Origin: Lentinus brumalis
Taxonomy: Eukaryota > Basidiomycota > Agaricomycetes > Polyporales > Polyporaceae
NCBI GenBank assembly: GCA_001792895.1
Contig: MARA01000006.1
Coordinates: forward strand, 1,736,001 to 1,800,000
Direction of reading: 5' to 3'
Length of the DNA: 64,000 nt
Below the pieces are notes generated by a model. The model did not search any database, was not told the DNA's origin, and saw nothing but the letters and a program-made list of their open reading frames with translations. The translations under genes were made by a program, and so were the position numbers. Below, piece after piece: positions 10,178-22,315 of the stretch; position 1 is the first letter of the stretch, and every line of letters begins with the position of its first letter.

Positions 10178-12971
10178 ATGCCGCACAAGGACTCCAACCC
10201 ACCATCATCGACGCCGGATACCGAAAGTCTTGTCCGGCGACTTGCCGGTCCTTCGACGACCAAAGCAGGGCAAGCCGTCTCCATTGTCCTAATGTGTGTT
10301 ACACGGTATCTCATTGAGAGTCAGCAGGCTTGCAAAGGACCAGACAGAAATCAACAGAATCATCGCGGAGGCGTCCAAGGGGTCCAAGTTCTACGACGTG
10401 CGTGGTACTTACATCCATGCTAGGCCTCCCGTATATCTCATGTCGCCCCGCATAGAATGAGAAGCGAAAGGACAAAGAATTGACGGAGAGGATTGAGCGG
10501 CTTTTGAAGCACAGGGATGAGGCTATGAAGGGTGTCGACCTTGGTATGTCTTGTGGCAGGTTGTCCTGGAACCTACCCTCACCGGATGGTCAGCAAAGGT
10601 TGAACAAAGCGTAGACAAGCTGGTGAGTCACTTATTATTCCAGGACTTGGCCGACTGCAACAATATTCTTCACCAGATCGCGCAGCTAGAAGCGCACAGA
10701 GACCTGTCCCAGACCATCGTTCATGTAGACATGGATGCTTTCTACGCGAGCGTGGAACTCCTGGACAATCCAGATCTGGCGTCCAAGCCTTTCGCTGTAA
10801 GTCAATCATTCAATGTCTCGCACGTAATATCTCATGTGGACGGTCAGGTCGGTCAAGGCGTGTTGACAACTGCCTCATACGAAGCTCGCAAATTTGGCGT
10901 TCGCTCTGGATGCCAAGTATGATGATTGTTTCGTCGCCCGTGCCTCATCTCATGTCATGGGTAGCATTCATTGCCAGGAAGTTGTGCCCGGAGCTTGTCG
11001 TCATATCCAACCACTTCCACCGGTACAGCGAGATGTCGGAGAAGGTCATGGCCATCTTCCGACGTTATGATCCAAACATGGCTGCCGCAGGGTGCGACGA
11101 GGGATATATCAAGTGAGTATTTGCGGAATTGCGTACACTCTTACTGACGCGTGCTAAACAGTATCACATCATATTGTGAGGAGCATTCCCTCACCGCGGA
11201 GGAATGTGTTTCGCAAATGCGCAAAGTTGTACACGAAGAAACGAAGCTAACTGTGAGCGCCGGCATCGCTCCGAACAAGGTTCGTATTGTCGGTTGAAAG
11301 TTACGACCTATCGCTCTCATCCTGTTACACCCTCCTTGTAGATGTTAGCCAAGGTGAGATCAGTCGTGCGTCAGTTTCAAATTGCACCGTGAGTAACGCA
11401 CCGCAGATCTGCTCAGATAAGGTACGTGTCTCTGTCCTACTGCTGCATGACAGCATTGACGCATATATTCAATCAGAACAAGCCAAATGGCCAGTTCAAG
11501 CTGGAATTCGAGCCTGAGGTGATCAAGGCATTCATGCATGACCTCTCCATCCGTAAGGTGCCCGGCGTCGGCCGTGTCCACGAGCGACTGCTCGACTCCA
11601 TAGGCATCAAGGTCATTCGTTACTTCGTTTATTCACCGTCGGGAGTGCTCTTACACCTGAAGTACAGACTTGCGGCGATATATTTGCCCAACGAGCTGTT
11701 CTGTCAGTGATGGACAAAGAGTTCGGGTTGATGTTCCTGCTGCAAACATATCTCGGGATCGCATCCAACGTCGTTGAGCCTTGGCAGCGAGAAGAGCGGA
11801 AGAGCATCGGCGCTGAACGGTATGTCGTGTCCTCCCTTCGATGCCAGGCCCATTAATGTGGAACATGCAGGACTTTCAATCCCATTTCGGACACAGCGAA
11901 GATTCATGCCAAGTTGGAGGAGGTCGCAGCTGAGCTCTCAAGCGACATGACCGATGGCGGATGGACCGGGAAGACCATCACGCTGAAGTACAAGCTTGAT
12001 ACCTACAAAGGTGCGTAAAATCCTTGGCTCTGGTGATCTTCTTGCTGACTCAGTGTAGTATTCACTCGTGCTAAGTCCCTTGACAAGTGGGTCTCGACAA
12101 AGAAAGAGGATCTCTTCGCGGTGTGTGCGATTATTAAAGGATTGGCTGCTGCAGAGTGCTAAGATTTCGGTGTTACATAGATTGGCAAGGAGTTGCTCAA
12201 GCCTGAGCTGCCGCTAACGCTTCGACTAATTGGTCTTCGTGTAACGAAGCTCAAGGACTTGAAAGCTGAAGCCGAATCCAAGGCGCGTGGAATCAAGAAA
12301 GTATGTATGCAATGTTTCGCCCGGGTTTCGCTAGCACTCATCTTCACTCGGTCCCATAGTTCTTTGATTCTGGTCCATCCGACGGATCTCCCGCCAAGAA
12401 ACGCCGGAAGGAAGACTCGGGAGAAGCAGAGTCGGAAATCCTTCAGCTCTCGCAGGACGGCTTCGCAACGTCTATGCCGGGCTACGCTGACGAAGCCGAA
12501 GCCGAGGCAGAGCACATGGCTGACCTGGATGAGCGAGATGCACTACAAAATATGAAGCCAAGCTCATTGGCGGGCGCGGCAGTACGACAACCCTCCTCAA
12601 ATACAGCAGGCCAGGGTTCTGTAGCGCCCAAGCCAGCATCGTCTGGTTCTGGCCCTTCGTCCCCGCCCAGCAAGAAGGCATCATCAAGACCAACTAACCA
12701 CGACCGAGAATCCTCAGCCGATGAGTCGATACCGGTGCTTGAATGTCCGATATGCGGCAAGTTACTGGAGACGGACAACCAGGGCCTGAACGAGCATATC
12801 GACTTTTGTCTCAGCAAGCAGGCCATCAAGGAGGCGCAGTCAGCGTCACTGAAGCCCCCGAGCCAGTCTTCTCGTACGACGAAGAACGGACCCAAGCTTG
12901 CGCCATCAAAAGCCGCAAAGAAGGGACATGGCGACCGTGACGGTTTACTGAATTTTAGGAAGAAAGGATGA
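10178..12971 (+). CDS. DNA polymerase kappa (DinB-type Y-family translesion polymerase)
   Basis: Translesion polymerase that copies past bulky minor-groove and alkylation damage in the nucleus. The N-terminal clasp ([20 protein letters not shown] and FYD) precedes the palm motif [20 protein letters not shown], which holds the metal-binding Asp residues, then [18 protein letters not shown]. The second carboxylate motif is GCDEGYI, a D-E pair where many Y-family enzymes read SxDE. Next come [20 protein letters not shown], the helix-hairpin-helix [20 protein letters not shown] and the little-finger domain ([35 protein letters not shown]). Near the C-terminus, [20 protein letters not shown] and FC form one UBZ4 ubiquitin-binding zinc finger (C2HC). 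The gene has many short introns; start [18 protein letters not shown], stop at 12971. Confidence 0.95.
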
Positions 12972-13252
12972 GAGACGCGAATGACACGATATCTGGGTTT
13001 CTCTCTTTCTCTGGGACTCTTTCGGAACTATGTATTTCCTTCATGTAGCCGTACACACAGTCTACCCCTTTCTCGCTTAGGAGCGATCCGAACTGACTCA
13101 CCGCGTCTCAGGCGTTCAGTAGAGTGTTACTCGTGACGTCACGCGTTTGTCTGCGCGCTAGGCCGGGACCGTGGCCTGAGCAACCTACTCCGGAACCGCC
13201 GTCTTCGACCCTCTTCGACCTCACACTACTACTATACTTTGACGACTACCCC

Positions 13253-14395
13253 ATGTCTGAATATTGGGTCTCGAAGAATAAGTACTTCTGCAAGTACTGT
13301 AACATCTACATCGCCGACGATGCGCCCTCTCGGAAGCAACACGAGACCGGCCTTCGACACAAGGGCAATGTCGAGCGGTTCGTCCGCGGATTGTACAAGG
13401 CGGGAGAGAAGCGCAAGACCGACCTGGAGGAGGAGAAGCGGGAGATGGCTCGGATAGAGAAGGCACGTCCCGCGCTGCTCGTCCTCCATGCCATGCCTCC
13501 TTGCGTGTGCTGACTTGTGTTCCCTCCTCGTTTCTAGGCAGCAGGCGCGGCGTACGCGCAGGACGTCGCATCTGGTCTCACAAAACCTGGGAGCAGCAGC
13601 ACCGCTGGACCGTCCTCGTCCTCGTCCGCCACCGCCGCGGGCCCGAAGGTCACACCGCCCAAACCATCGAACCCGTATGCCAACTACACAACTGCTGAGT
13701 CACTAGGGTACACCGACCCTGACCTTGAGCGCGCAAAGGCGGAGGCGGAGCGGCGTCGTGTAGAGGGAATAGTAGGCGAGTGGCAGGTCGTCGATGTCAT
13801 TCCTGCTCTACCAGAAGAAGCCGAGGAGGGGGGACAACCGAAGCAAGAGGAGGACCTGAAGCCCGGAGAAATCAGTGCCAGGGCTGGGGAGAAGAGACCA
13901 GCGGAGGAGCCGGTCGACGAGGAGGATGCGAGGGGGTGGAAGCTAAGGCGGAAGACGGCGGGCGTAGGGTTGGGCGACCTGTATGACCCGGGGGCGCTAC
14001 CGATCAAGTTGAAGCCGAAGAAGCAGGAGGACCAGGGAGCCGCGGCGGCAGGTGCGATTGTTACATCGGCTTTGGGCGGGAGCGAGAAGCCAAAATGGTC
14101 AGCGAGGGGATGGAACAAGCCTGGTGCGTCGTCAGCGGGCGCGACAGAGAGGGAGAATGGAGAGGAGGTCAAGGCGGAGGAGGATGTCATCAAGGCGGGG
14201 GAGAATGGTGTCACGGACAAGCTGATGGAGGACCCGCTGCTCGAGGAGCCTCCCATTGAGGTGAAGACTGAGGAGGTAAAGCCAGACCCTGTCCAGGCCG
14301 CTGTTCCTTCGCCACCGGCCGGCGGGAGTCTCTTCAAGAAACGGAGAGCACCTGTAGGTGGAGGGAGCAGAGGGGGCAGGCGATTAGAGGGATGA
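13253..14395 (+). CDS. WBP4/FBP21-like U1-type zinc-finger protein (spliceosome-associated)
   Basis: Begins MSEYWVSKNKYFCKYCNIYI and continues QHETGLRHKGNVERFVRGLY, a matrin/U1-type C2H2 zinc finger at residues 1-50 as in WW-domain-binding protein 4 (FBP21), a component of the B-complex spliceosome. A basic coiled segment follows, then a low-complexity acidic, Lys/Glu-rich tail ending FKKRRAPVGGGSRGGRRLEG. There is no WW domain, so it is shorter in domain content than the animal protein. One intron lies after IEK: it can be read as GT-AG (donor after GCAC, acceptor GGCAG) giving EKAPGAAYAQDV, or as GC-AG giving EKAAGAAYAQDV; both keep the frame. It follows Pol kappa on the same strand by about 280 bp. 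Confidence 0.85.
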
Positions 14396-15052
14396 TGCTA
14401 CCATGTATGTGTCGGTGAAGCATGCTCCGTATATGCACCTCTGCGCATTTACTCGGAGGTAAGTATGATTGAGTATATGTTAATGCTCCAGGTCACCATT
14501 GCTCATGGCGTTACAAGGTTACAACAGGAGGATACTTTTGTATCAGAACGGGCAAGCTCTACAGCTCGAGTCGCTGAAAGCGCACGCTAGGCTGCTCTAT
14601 TACCCACACTTGCAACATCACTTTGGCCATCGGGAATACTAAAGCCCACGAATTGCTACCATTGTTGGCAGGATCTGTCGCTTCCTAGTGTGCCACTGCC
14701 CATGGTCACACCGCGATCCAGGAGTCCATTGCGATGCTGCACACTGAATATAACTGATTTTCCGAATGTTTTGGTGCTATTAGGTCTTGTATGCGAGCGG
14801 GGGATATCAGACTGTACAACGAAGCAACGACGCAGAAGATTATAAGAATATAGACAGCGTAGCATGGGAGGTACATCTACAGTCCGGGAATGGGGAGTGA
14901 GCAAGTGCTCTAGTGTGATGGCTGCATGTTTTCCGGCACTGATAGCGATGAAGGTCAGCATTGTCAAATGAGTGGAATCGCGGAGCATGGAGGCGCTTGT
15001 GCGCCGGGCGACATGTAGAGAGATATACGGGTCAGGTATCAGTGCAGAAGGC
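14396..15052. other. Convergent intergenic region
   Basis: About 650 bp between the 3' ends of the WBP4-like gene and TIM17. No feature recognised. A small extra 3' exon of TIM17 could lie here because its last codons include a good GTGAGTAAG donor. Confidence 0.4.
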
Positions 15053-15727
15053 TTACTCACTTGGTGGTAGTTGTGGGCGGGTACCCTCGTTGAATATCCT
15101 TGACATGAGCACACCGACACCCTCGAACACACTAAGCAAGATACCGCATGCCACGGCGGACGTAAGAGCGCCCCTGGGCCCACCTGTTCAATCGACTGTG
15201 TCAGCCACTGGAAGACAAGGAGGAAGTATCTCGAGACGATAGTGTACTGCCCGCCGTTGATACAACGTGCTGAGGTAAGGATGGTACGGCAAAGGGACTC
15301 ACTTCGTGCAGCCAAGCATCCACCAGTGAGGAAACCGGAGATGATACCGTTCCACATGTCCTCCTTTTGTCTGTAACCCTTCACAGCACAGTCGAAGGTC
15401 GAGAACATGCCACCCCAGACACCAAAGTTGCCACCTGTTACCGGTGCGCGAGCCTTGATGACAGAGAGGGCACCGACCAGCCGATCACCCTAGGTCGCAA
15501 GGTCAGACTCCACATTCCACGTTAACGGTGTGTATACGCACTCGTGGTGAGTTCCTGGCACCCTTGATACCATGCCAAATGGTACCGCCGACCGCACCCA
15601 TCGAGAAGGCGCTACCAAAGTCGGAGAGGATAACCCAGGGGCTAGATGGACGAGATCAGCCATGTCGCGAACCGCAGCGAGGGAGTGATGCTTGCCATGG
15701 GTCTCTGGTGTGATCAGCGTGGGCCAT
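15053..15727 (-). CDS. TIM17: Mitochondrial import inner membrane translocase subunit Tim17
   Basis: Channel-associated subunit of the TIM23 complex that moves presequence proteins across the mitochondrial inner membrane. Exons read [91 protein letters not shown], and [20 protein letters not shown], ending RPQLPPSE. The two conserved Cys residues, in DPCPW and GGCLA, are present, as are the membrane-segment glycines. Intron 1 starts GCAAGC and ends TAG, a GC-AG intron fixed by the DPC-PWV protein join. The next introns are GTGCGT, then GTGAGT of about 130 bp. The stop at 15053-15055 assumes the last GTGAGT is not used. It is divergent from the next gene over 239 bp. Confidence 0.93.
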
Positions 15728-15966
15728 GTCGTGTCGTCGTCGGCGTCGTGCACAGAGATGAGCTCCCTCGTCAGAGTCCGCGTATCGTCAGCGGCCGTCG
15801 GCGCTTCGGAGGCACCAGTGACCAGAGCAGACGCCCGAAACTTTTGGTTCAGGGCAGGCAGCCATGACACGGTGCACGTGACGCCCCGACGCGGCGCGAC
15901 TGTGGCTGCTGTTGATCGGCGTCGTCGTTCTCACAAACTCTTTCCCCTACCACCACCACCACCACC
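15728..15966. promoter_or_regulatory. Short bidirectional promoter, TIM17 / 4CXXC zinc-finger gene
   Basis: Only 239 bp separate the divergent start codons. A CACCAC trinucleotide run (about 15949-15966) abuts the plus-strand ATG. The shared regulation is inferred from spacing only. Confidence 0.5.
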
Positions 15967-18900
15967 ATGGATCGTCCCTCTGCAGCACGCCGTCGCAAGT
16001 CGCAAGTCTTCGTGGAGATTCCGCCCTCGCCGTTCACGGCCAAGTCTGGTAAGGCTGATCGCGCGGGTCCTCCGGAGAGCACGCCTTTGAAAGCCGTGGC
16101 CATCAACGTGGACAATGCCCCTTCTCCAGCTAGCACCTCCAGCCAACTGAAGAGAAAGTTGCCCGACGACGCGCATACAACGACGGAACAGAAAGGCGAC
16201 GCGCAGGCTCCGCGACCGAAGAAGTCCAAGACGGAGAATGCCGCTAAGAAGCCCTCCAAGATTGTCAAGGCGGATACCGATACTCGAGACGCGGCGAAGG
16301 TGGTTGAGGGTCTTGTGCGATGCCACCAGTGCAGTCGTCAGATGCTTCCCGAAGGTGAGCGTGACACGCGCGAGTGGTGAGGACGAGCTTCACTGAGCGC
16401 GCATACAGACATGGCTCTCTGCAGCTTCAAGCGGCCCAATGGGCAGCGCTGCAGTTTCAAATATTGCAAGTCTTGCTTACGCAACAGATACGAACAGGAT
16501 CTCCCCGCCATCCACGCTACCAAGCCTGAGGGCGCCACGTCTGAGGACACGGCGCAACATGCGGACGGTGTAGACTATCTCTTCCGGTGAGTGACATATG
16601 AGTTGTGACGAGAGCTGTGGAAGTGGAAGTCTTCTAGACGGTCGGACTGTGTGGCCTGCCGACTAAGTACTCCCGGCGTGACAATTGGGCAGTACGCTTA
16701 CAGCGCAGTCTTACTGCAGCGAGGTCACTTTAGACTCCAAGGTGACATACCTTTAAAAACGCATATACAAGCACGGCAGGCTATCCGCACGAGAGCGGCC
16801 ATGTTGAAGGGGAGGCCGTTCGGGCACGGTTCTGATGCAAGCTGTGCTGCATTCGGTCGGCGGGGTGGTTTCTACTGCCGCTGTTCTTTTCAGATTCGGG
16901 ACATATGCTATTCAACATATACTGATGCGACGGTTCGACAGGTGTCCGCGTTGTAGTGACAGCTGCAACTGTCGGTCCTGCAGGAAAGCTAAGGGCCTTC
17001 CGGCCACAGGGTGCGCGTTATCGCTGAGTGCATGCGTTGTCGATGACTGAATATATGCGCAGAAATCTAATCTTAGCAGCCCGGAGGGCCTCCATGCCAG
17101 ACTCCAGCGACATTCCTGCATTACCTAATGTTCGTCTTCACTGACACTGATAGTGCTCGCAGCGGTAACTCACGGTCTATGTCTTCCGCAGGGTGAGAGT
17201 GGCAGTGGTACGGCGAGCTCCAGAGCGAAGCCCATTCCATCAGGGAGCAAGAGCAAACAGCCGACTGGCGATGGGGACAAGATTGCGAAGCCGAAAACCG
17301 CACCGAAGGCTAAGGGCAAAGCCGCCGAACCATCAAAGTCTCGCCCGTCGAAGGGCAAGCCAATCGTCCTCATTCCGCCTTCCCCACATCACACTAAGGT
17401 TGCACATAGTGTGCCAGCGAAGAAGCCTCGAGTGGTTCAAGAGAAGCCCGCTGCACCTCCGAAACCGATCCCCAAGCCCGTGTGGACGGCTTTGCCCACT
17501 CCACTCACTTTCGACGACGCTTTCGGACGCATGAACATCCGCGAATTCCTCCTCCGATTCGCCCACCTCGCCGAAATCGCGCGCGCACACCTCGAAGAGC
17601 TCGAGGAGCTTGCGACCGACGACCCGTACACGACCGCGGCAAACGAGGAGAATGAGTCCGAGGATTATCCCCTGGTCGGCTGGATCAGCGAGCCCGCCCT
17701 CAGGGCTGTTCTCGTCGGCCTAGTTTCGATCTTTTCAAAGGATGCTGACGAGAGGAATGAAGATATGTCTGCGTTCACCAAGACCATACACGCGTTGCGG
17801 GCCAGTGGCAGCAACGTGAACAAGATGTGGGCCGCTCTCGCCGCGCTGCGCGATGCTGCCGACTTCGAGTTGCCCGACCCTCTGCCGCCTCCTCCGATCG
17901 CTAGACAGCGCAGTACCCGTCGTGCATCTCAGGACTCGCCCTCCGCGACCGTAGTTTGCACCGCGCAGTTCGTTCCCGTCGTCGTCGCATTGGTCGAGGC
18001 CGCTCTCGAGACGAAGGTAGTCCAGAACGACTTTGAACGCGCTGCCACCCAGGAGAAAGATCTGACCCGCGCCGCTCGCGAGCTGTCCGCTGCCGAGAAT
18101 ACGCGATTCAGAGAAGCCAAGGCCAAGAGCGGCAAATCCGACCAGACGAAGGGCAAGTCCAAGGCTCCGGTTGTCTCCTTGGTGGAACGACGTGCCGCGC
18201 AGGCCGCCCACGAGGCTGCTCTAGCAAAGTACGAGTTCGCGCACCAGGTCGCCGCTGCCGAATGTATGCCCCGCTTTGGCCCTCTCGGACGCGACACGGA
18301 AGGGCGTGTGTACTACGCCATCACTCCTGGGGTCATTGAGCGCGAGGCGGCTGTCGAACTTCTTGAGGGCGGGAAGGGCGACGTCAAGTTTGGCCGGCGA
18401 CGCGTCGCCGAGGTTGATGTTCGCAAGGAGATGAAGCACTGGTCGTGGTTCGTCGCCATCTGGGGACGCAAACCCGAGGGCGCGGAGGTCGCCAAGGTTG
18501 AAAACGAGGATGGACAGGGCGAGGATGAAGACGAGGAGCGCTGGTGGGCGTTCTGGGAGCCGGAGCAGGTTTCGAAGCTTGCGGAGTGGCTGGCCATGAA
18601 GTATGGTATCGACCTCGAGGTCAAGCGCCCCGCCAAGGACTCGGGCGACTCCGCCGTGCTCGACGTCGACGGCGCTGATGATGCGAAGATTCCGGCGAAG
18701 AATGACAAGAAGTCTCGCGGTCGCCCATCTAATGCCAGCTCTACGTCCAGCGCCCGTCCTCGCAAGTTCGCCTCGCTCAACAAGGACTCGGACTCTGAAG
18801 ACGAGTCTGAGTCCGATGATGACTCTGACGCGGACGGAGACGTGCAGATGCGTTTGGACGCTCGCGGGGAGCCCGTGCCCACGAAGAACGACCTACGCGC

Positions 18901-19063
18901 GCTGGCGAGGGGCCTCAAGGACTATGCGGAGCTGCTCGAGTGGCGGATCAAGCGCGGTGCCAGGGAGGACAAGGAGGGTTCTGACGACAAGCCCGCAGCG
19001 GGCGACAAGGGCAAGGGCGTTGACAAGGGCGGCATCTCCCCGGCGACGTTCTATGGGAAGTGA
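15967..19063 (+). CDS. 4CXXC_R1 zinc-finger chromatin protein with DDT/WHIM-like region
   Basis: After a basic N-terminus (MDRPSAARRRKSQVFVEIPP) the zinc-binding region reads VRCHQCSRQ, DMALCSFKRPNGQRCSFKYC, KSCLRNRYE and, in the next exon, CPRCSDSCNCRSCRKAKGLP: repeated CxxC pairs as in the zf-4CXXC_R1 domain of CDCA7 and related proteins. The large last exon (17153-19063) contains NIREFLLRFAHLAEIARAHL (DDT-like helix) and CMPRFGPLGRDTEGRVYYAI, similar to the WHIM2 motif of ISWI-associated proteins, plus acidic Ser/Asp stretches. This suggests a nuclear, nucleosome-remodelling or DNA-methylation-linked role, by inference. Introns interrupt the zinc finger; one is about 357 bp. The PN-GESGSG join uses a 62-bp GTTCGT intron. 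Confidence 0.82.
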
Positions 19064-19294
19064 TCCGTGCCCGATCTTGCTGGACAGAGGTCCCTTCATG
19101 CTTTGATGGTATGAGTCTCTTGACACGGACTACTCCATACTGATACCAATTTCCTACGCATACGATGTGGAGATACTAATGCTTTGTCGGATGCGATTGG
19201 TAGAATTGACCTGACGCCCGAATACAAGAAGAAATTCTGTAGATACTTTACACCGTGCTTCCATGTACATGTACCTTTGCTCATACCAGAAGTC

Positions 19295-19880
19295 TTACAC
19301 TTTACATTGTCGTTCGAGGATCGACGCGAGCTCGTCTGCGCTCACTGGCCGCTCGATGCACCGTGATAGACGTTGCGCGAGGAGCGTCGCCAGGACGTGT
19401 TTGCACTGTTCGCACCTTCGTCAGCGAGACCAACCCCGTGTGATGATATGTGTCGCACGCACCATTATCTGCGTCTCCGAGAGCAGTACCGAGTATGCGT
19501 ATGCAGGACAGGTGCAGTACGCGAGTTTGTAGCCTCCAGGTGAAAGCAGGCCGGGGAAGACGGCGTATGTGGCGGTTGATCCGAGGACCTCATACTGCGG
19601 GCGGCCCCATGAGGTTTTATACATGATCACTGTCAGTAGATCAGATGGCGTGTCAAACGAGAGATATAAGCGGACTTACCGCTGTCTCTGTCGATGAGAT
19701 CGAGCGCCGCGAGCAAAAGGGTCTCGGGGAAGAAGAACCGTAACTTCTCGATTGAATCGTCGACTGTGTCATAGGTCTAGTGAGCACGTTATCACACACA
19801 AGCCCAGTGTACGAACTTGTATCAGGTGTGAAGCCGTCAAGAACCTGCTCGAGGGGAGCCATGAGCTCCGGGGAGGGCAT
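19295..19880 (-). CDS. SWIM-domain protein related to SWS1/ZSWIM7 (Shu complex)
   Basis: Small protein, about 155 residues in three or more exons. Exon 1 from ATG 19880: MPSPELMAPLEQVLDGFTPD. Exon 2: IDDSIEKLRFFFPETLLLAA and LDLIDRDS. Exon 3: SWGRPQYEVLGSTATYAVFP and YCTCPAYAYSVLL. The last exon gives CKHVLATLLAQRLSRCIERP and ends LERQCKV with stop at 19295-19297. The CxCx(n)CxH pattern is the SWIM zinc finger, and order and length match ZSWIM7/Sws1, which pairs with a Rad51 paralogue to promote Rad51 filament formation. A start 24 bp further upstream (MIRGTAKIMPS) is possible. It is divergent from Trm11 with 280 bp between starts. Confidence 0.83.
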
Positions 19881-20160
19881 GATCTTCGCCGTGCCACGTA
19901 TCACAGAGCATGTGGGAGTTCAACGAGCATTGGAGTCCCTGCGCAAGCTTGACCGTCAACATCGACTTTTTCTAACGCACTCAACTCACCACTCCAGGTA
20001 TTGCTGAAGTCACCCAGCGTGGTGGTTCGGTCGAAGGCGGATAACCGCTCACACCACCTTCCAAAAGCGGTGAAGTCTCACAGCCACCTCCGAGCAGGAA
20101 ACTTGAATATGATCGTCCGAACTTACGCTCAACGACCACGATCGACAACTGGACTCTGAC

Positions 20161-22072
20161 ATGCTGACCCAGTATCTTTTTGTGTTTGCGCAGGTTCATG
20201 ATGAGTTCCGAATACCGGAATTGCTCTCGGTGGCCGAGCTCTACGGCTTCGACATCAAATTTTCCGAGGACCCCAAAGAGAGAGATACATCCCGGCCGTT
20301 CATGATCCTCGAGCTGGAGAGCGAGGACCATGCGCGATTGCTCGCGGGCCGATGTATATTGATTAAGTGAGTTTTTTTTGACGCGACTTTGACCGCTTAT
20401 GTTGACCATGTCCTGTCCGTAGGTACGTCTGCGAATTCTACGGCCGCGGCAAGTCGTACGAGGAAATGCACGAGAGAAACCGATTGCGCAAGCCGCAGTG
20501 GGAAAAGTACATTGCAGACACGTCGTTCAAGTTCATGGTCACTGCCTTCAACCACACGATTCCCCAACGGCGTCAACGAGACGTCGTTGAGGGCTTCGCG
20601 TACATGGACTTCCAGGGCAAGATCGATATGAAGAACCCAGATATCACGCTCTCCTGCTTCGAAGAATGTGAGGATTTTGCATACTCTCTTTACCTTTTGT
20701 GCTGACCTCGGAGAAAGATCCCGATAGGCGCGGCACTATTCGCGAGAAGATCGAGGGCGATGGCGAGTTCGACGAGGTCTGGTTCGGCAGGTTGGTGCGT
20801 CTGTTCACCTCGCTACCGGACACGTCGCAAACTAATCCCCCGGTATTTTCAGATAGATGTGGAACTGGCGCGTCCTCTCGCCAAGAAGTTTGACGTCAAG
20901 AAACGCGCATACTTTGGGAACACCAGTATGGAAGCCGAGATGTCGTTGCTCATGGCAAATCAGACTCTTGTGCGTACAATTCTGGAATGTTTTGCCTGTT
21001 TACGGGCACTGATGAGGCTGTCAGGCGTCACCAGGGAAGCTCGTCTACGATCCGTTCATTGGGACGGGCAGCATGGCCTACGTATGTGTTATAAAATGTA
21101 TACCTGGGCTCAAGTTGACAAGCAGGACGTCTGCCAGACTACTGCATACTTCGGCGCGTTCGTTTTCGGGTCGGACATAGACGGACGGCAAATGAGAGGA
21201 AAGGGTGAGTCCGCATTGCCTATCCTGACGACCGAAACTCACAGTTCCTCGTATATCCCTGCAGCCAAACCGCCAGGCATCATTCGTGCAGCCGCGCAAT
21301 ATGGCGTAGCCAACCGCATCATGGATCTCTGCACGTTCGATGTGACGCAAAATCCGTGGCGATGTGGAGAACTCTTCGACGCGATTGTCACCGATCCTCC
21401 TTGTACGTTCTCAATCGCTACAGTAAGCCTTGCTGCTATAACTAACTTGAGCAACCAGATGGCGTTCGTGCCGGAGCAAAACGTCTCGGTCGGAAAAGCC
21501 AACGACCGCCGAGAGACGGTCCTCCCCCTGTACATGTCGAGCGTCAGTGAGTATCTGACCCGTCACTCATGTACTAGTACTGTCTCAGACTGAAGTGTGC
21601 TCGCAGCGATGATCAGCCATACATCCCTCCAACCAAACCGTATGAGTTGTCTGAGCTCGCTCGGGACCTCATACTGCTTGCAAGATACATGCTCAAGCCC
21701 CGCGGACGCCTGGTCTTCTTCCTCCCTACGGTGACGGAAGAGTATGAAGAGATCGACGTCCAGACCATGCTATGTGAGGGCATGGAGATCGTCGCGAACT
21801 CGTTGCAGAACTTCGGATCCTGGGGTCGCAGGGTATGCTTTCTTTCGATGCTACCTCGAACATCATAGACTGACGTCAGACCACTCATACAGCTCATCAC
21901 TGTCCGCAAGATCACCACCGAGAAGTACCCACCGCCGACTTTCGATCCTGCACATGCGGTCACAGAAAATGCGGATGTCCATGTGCCTGCGCACAAAGAC
22001 TTCAGGGAAAAGTATTTCCAGGGGTTCAAGAAGAACGATAGTATTGCGGATAGCAGCGCACAAGAGGTTTAG
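20161..22072 (+). CDS. TRM11: tRNA (guanine-N2-)-methyltransferase catalytic subunit (Trm11)
   Basis: Catalytic half of the Trm11-Trm112 complex that makes m2G10 in tRNA, cytosolic. From ATG 20161: MLTQYLFVFAQVHDEFRIPE, the THUMP-like N-domain (ILELESEDHARLLAGRCILI), the FVT-like stretch FKFMVTAFNHTIPQRRQRDV, then the Rossmann methyltransferase: YFGNTSMEAEMSLLMANQTL, KLVYDPFIGTGSMAY (SAM-binding motif I), FGAFVFGSDIDGRQMRGKG, the catalytic DAIVTDPPYGVRAGAKRLG, and ARYMLKPRGRLVFFLPTVTE. About seven short introns. Stop TAG at 22070-22072 after DSIADSSAQEV. Convergent with the AlkB-like gene, only about 240 bp apart. Confidence 0.95.
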
Positions 22073-22315
22073 GTACTAGAAGCTTGCTGGGTATGTTACA
22101 AGTATGTACGAGCAGACTGAAATAACGTGTAACTTAAGCATCGGAGCGACATGAGAGCGTAGAAGTTGGAACCAAGCACCGATCAGGGGAGTGAATCAGG
22201 GCGAAGATGGAGCGGATAGTTTCGAGCAGTCAGAGTACAATGTTCCTGGCGCCAGTAGAGAGTGAGGTGTGGTGGGGGTATCAAGAACGAGAGGTATGTG
22301 GAAATGACGACCGAT

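Noticed and set aside
13684..14337. 217-residue open frame antisense to the WBP4-like gene
   Set aside because: Low-complexity Ser/Pro translation that mirrors a Lys/Glu-rich coding strand; no family motif.
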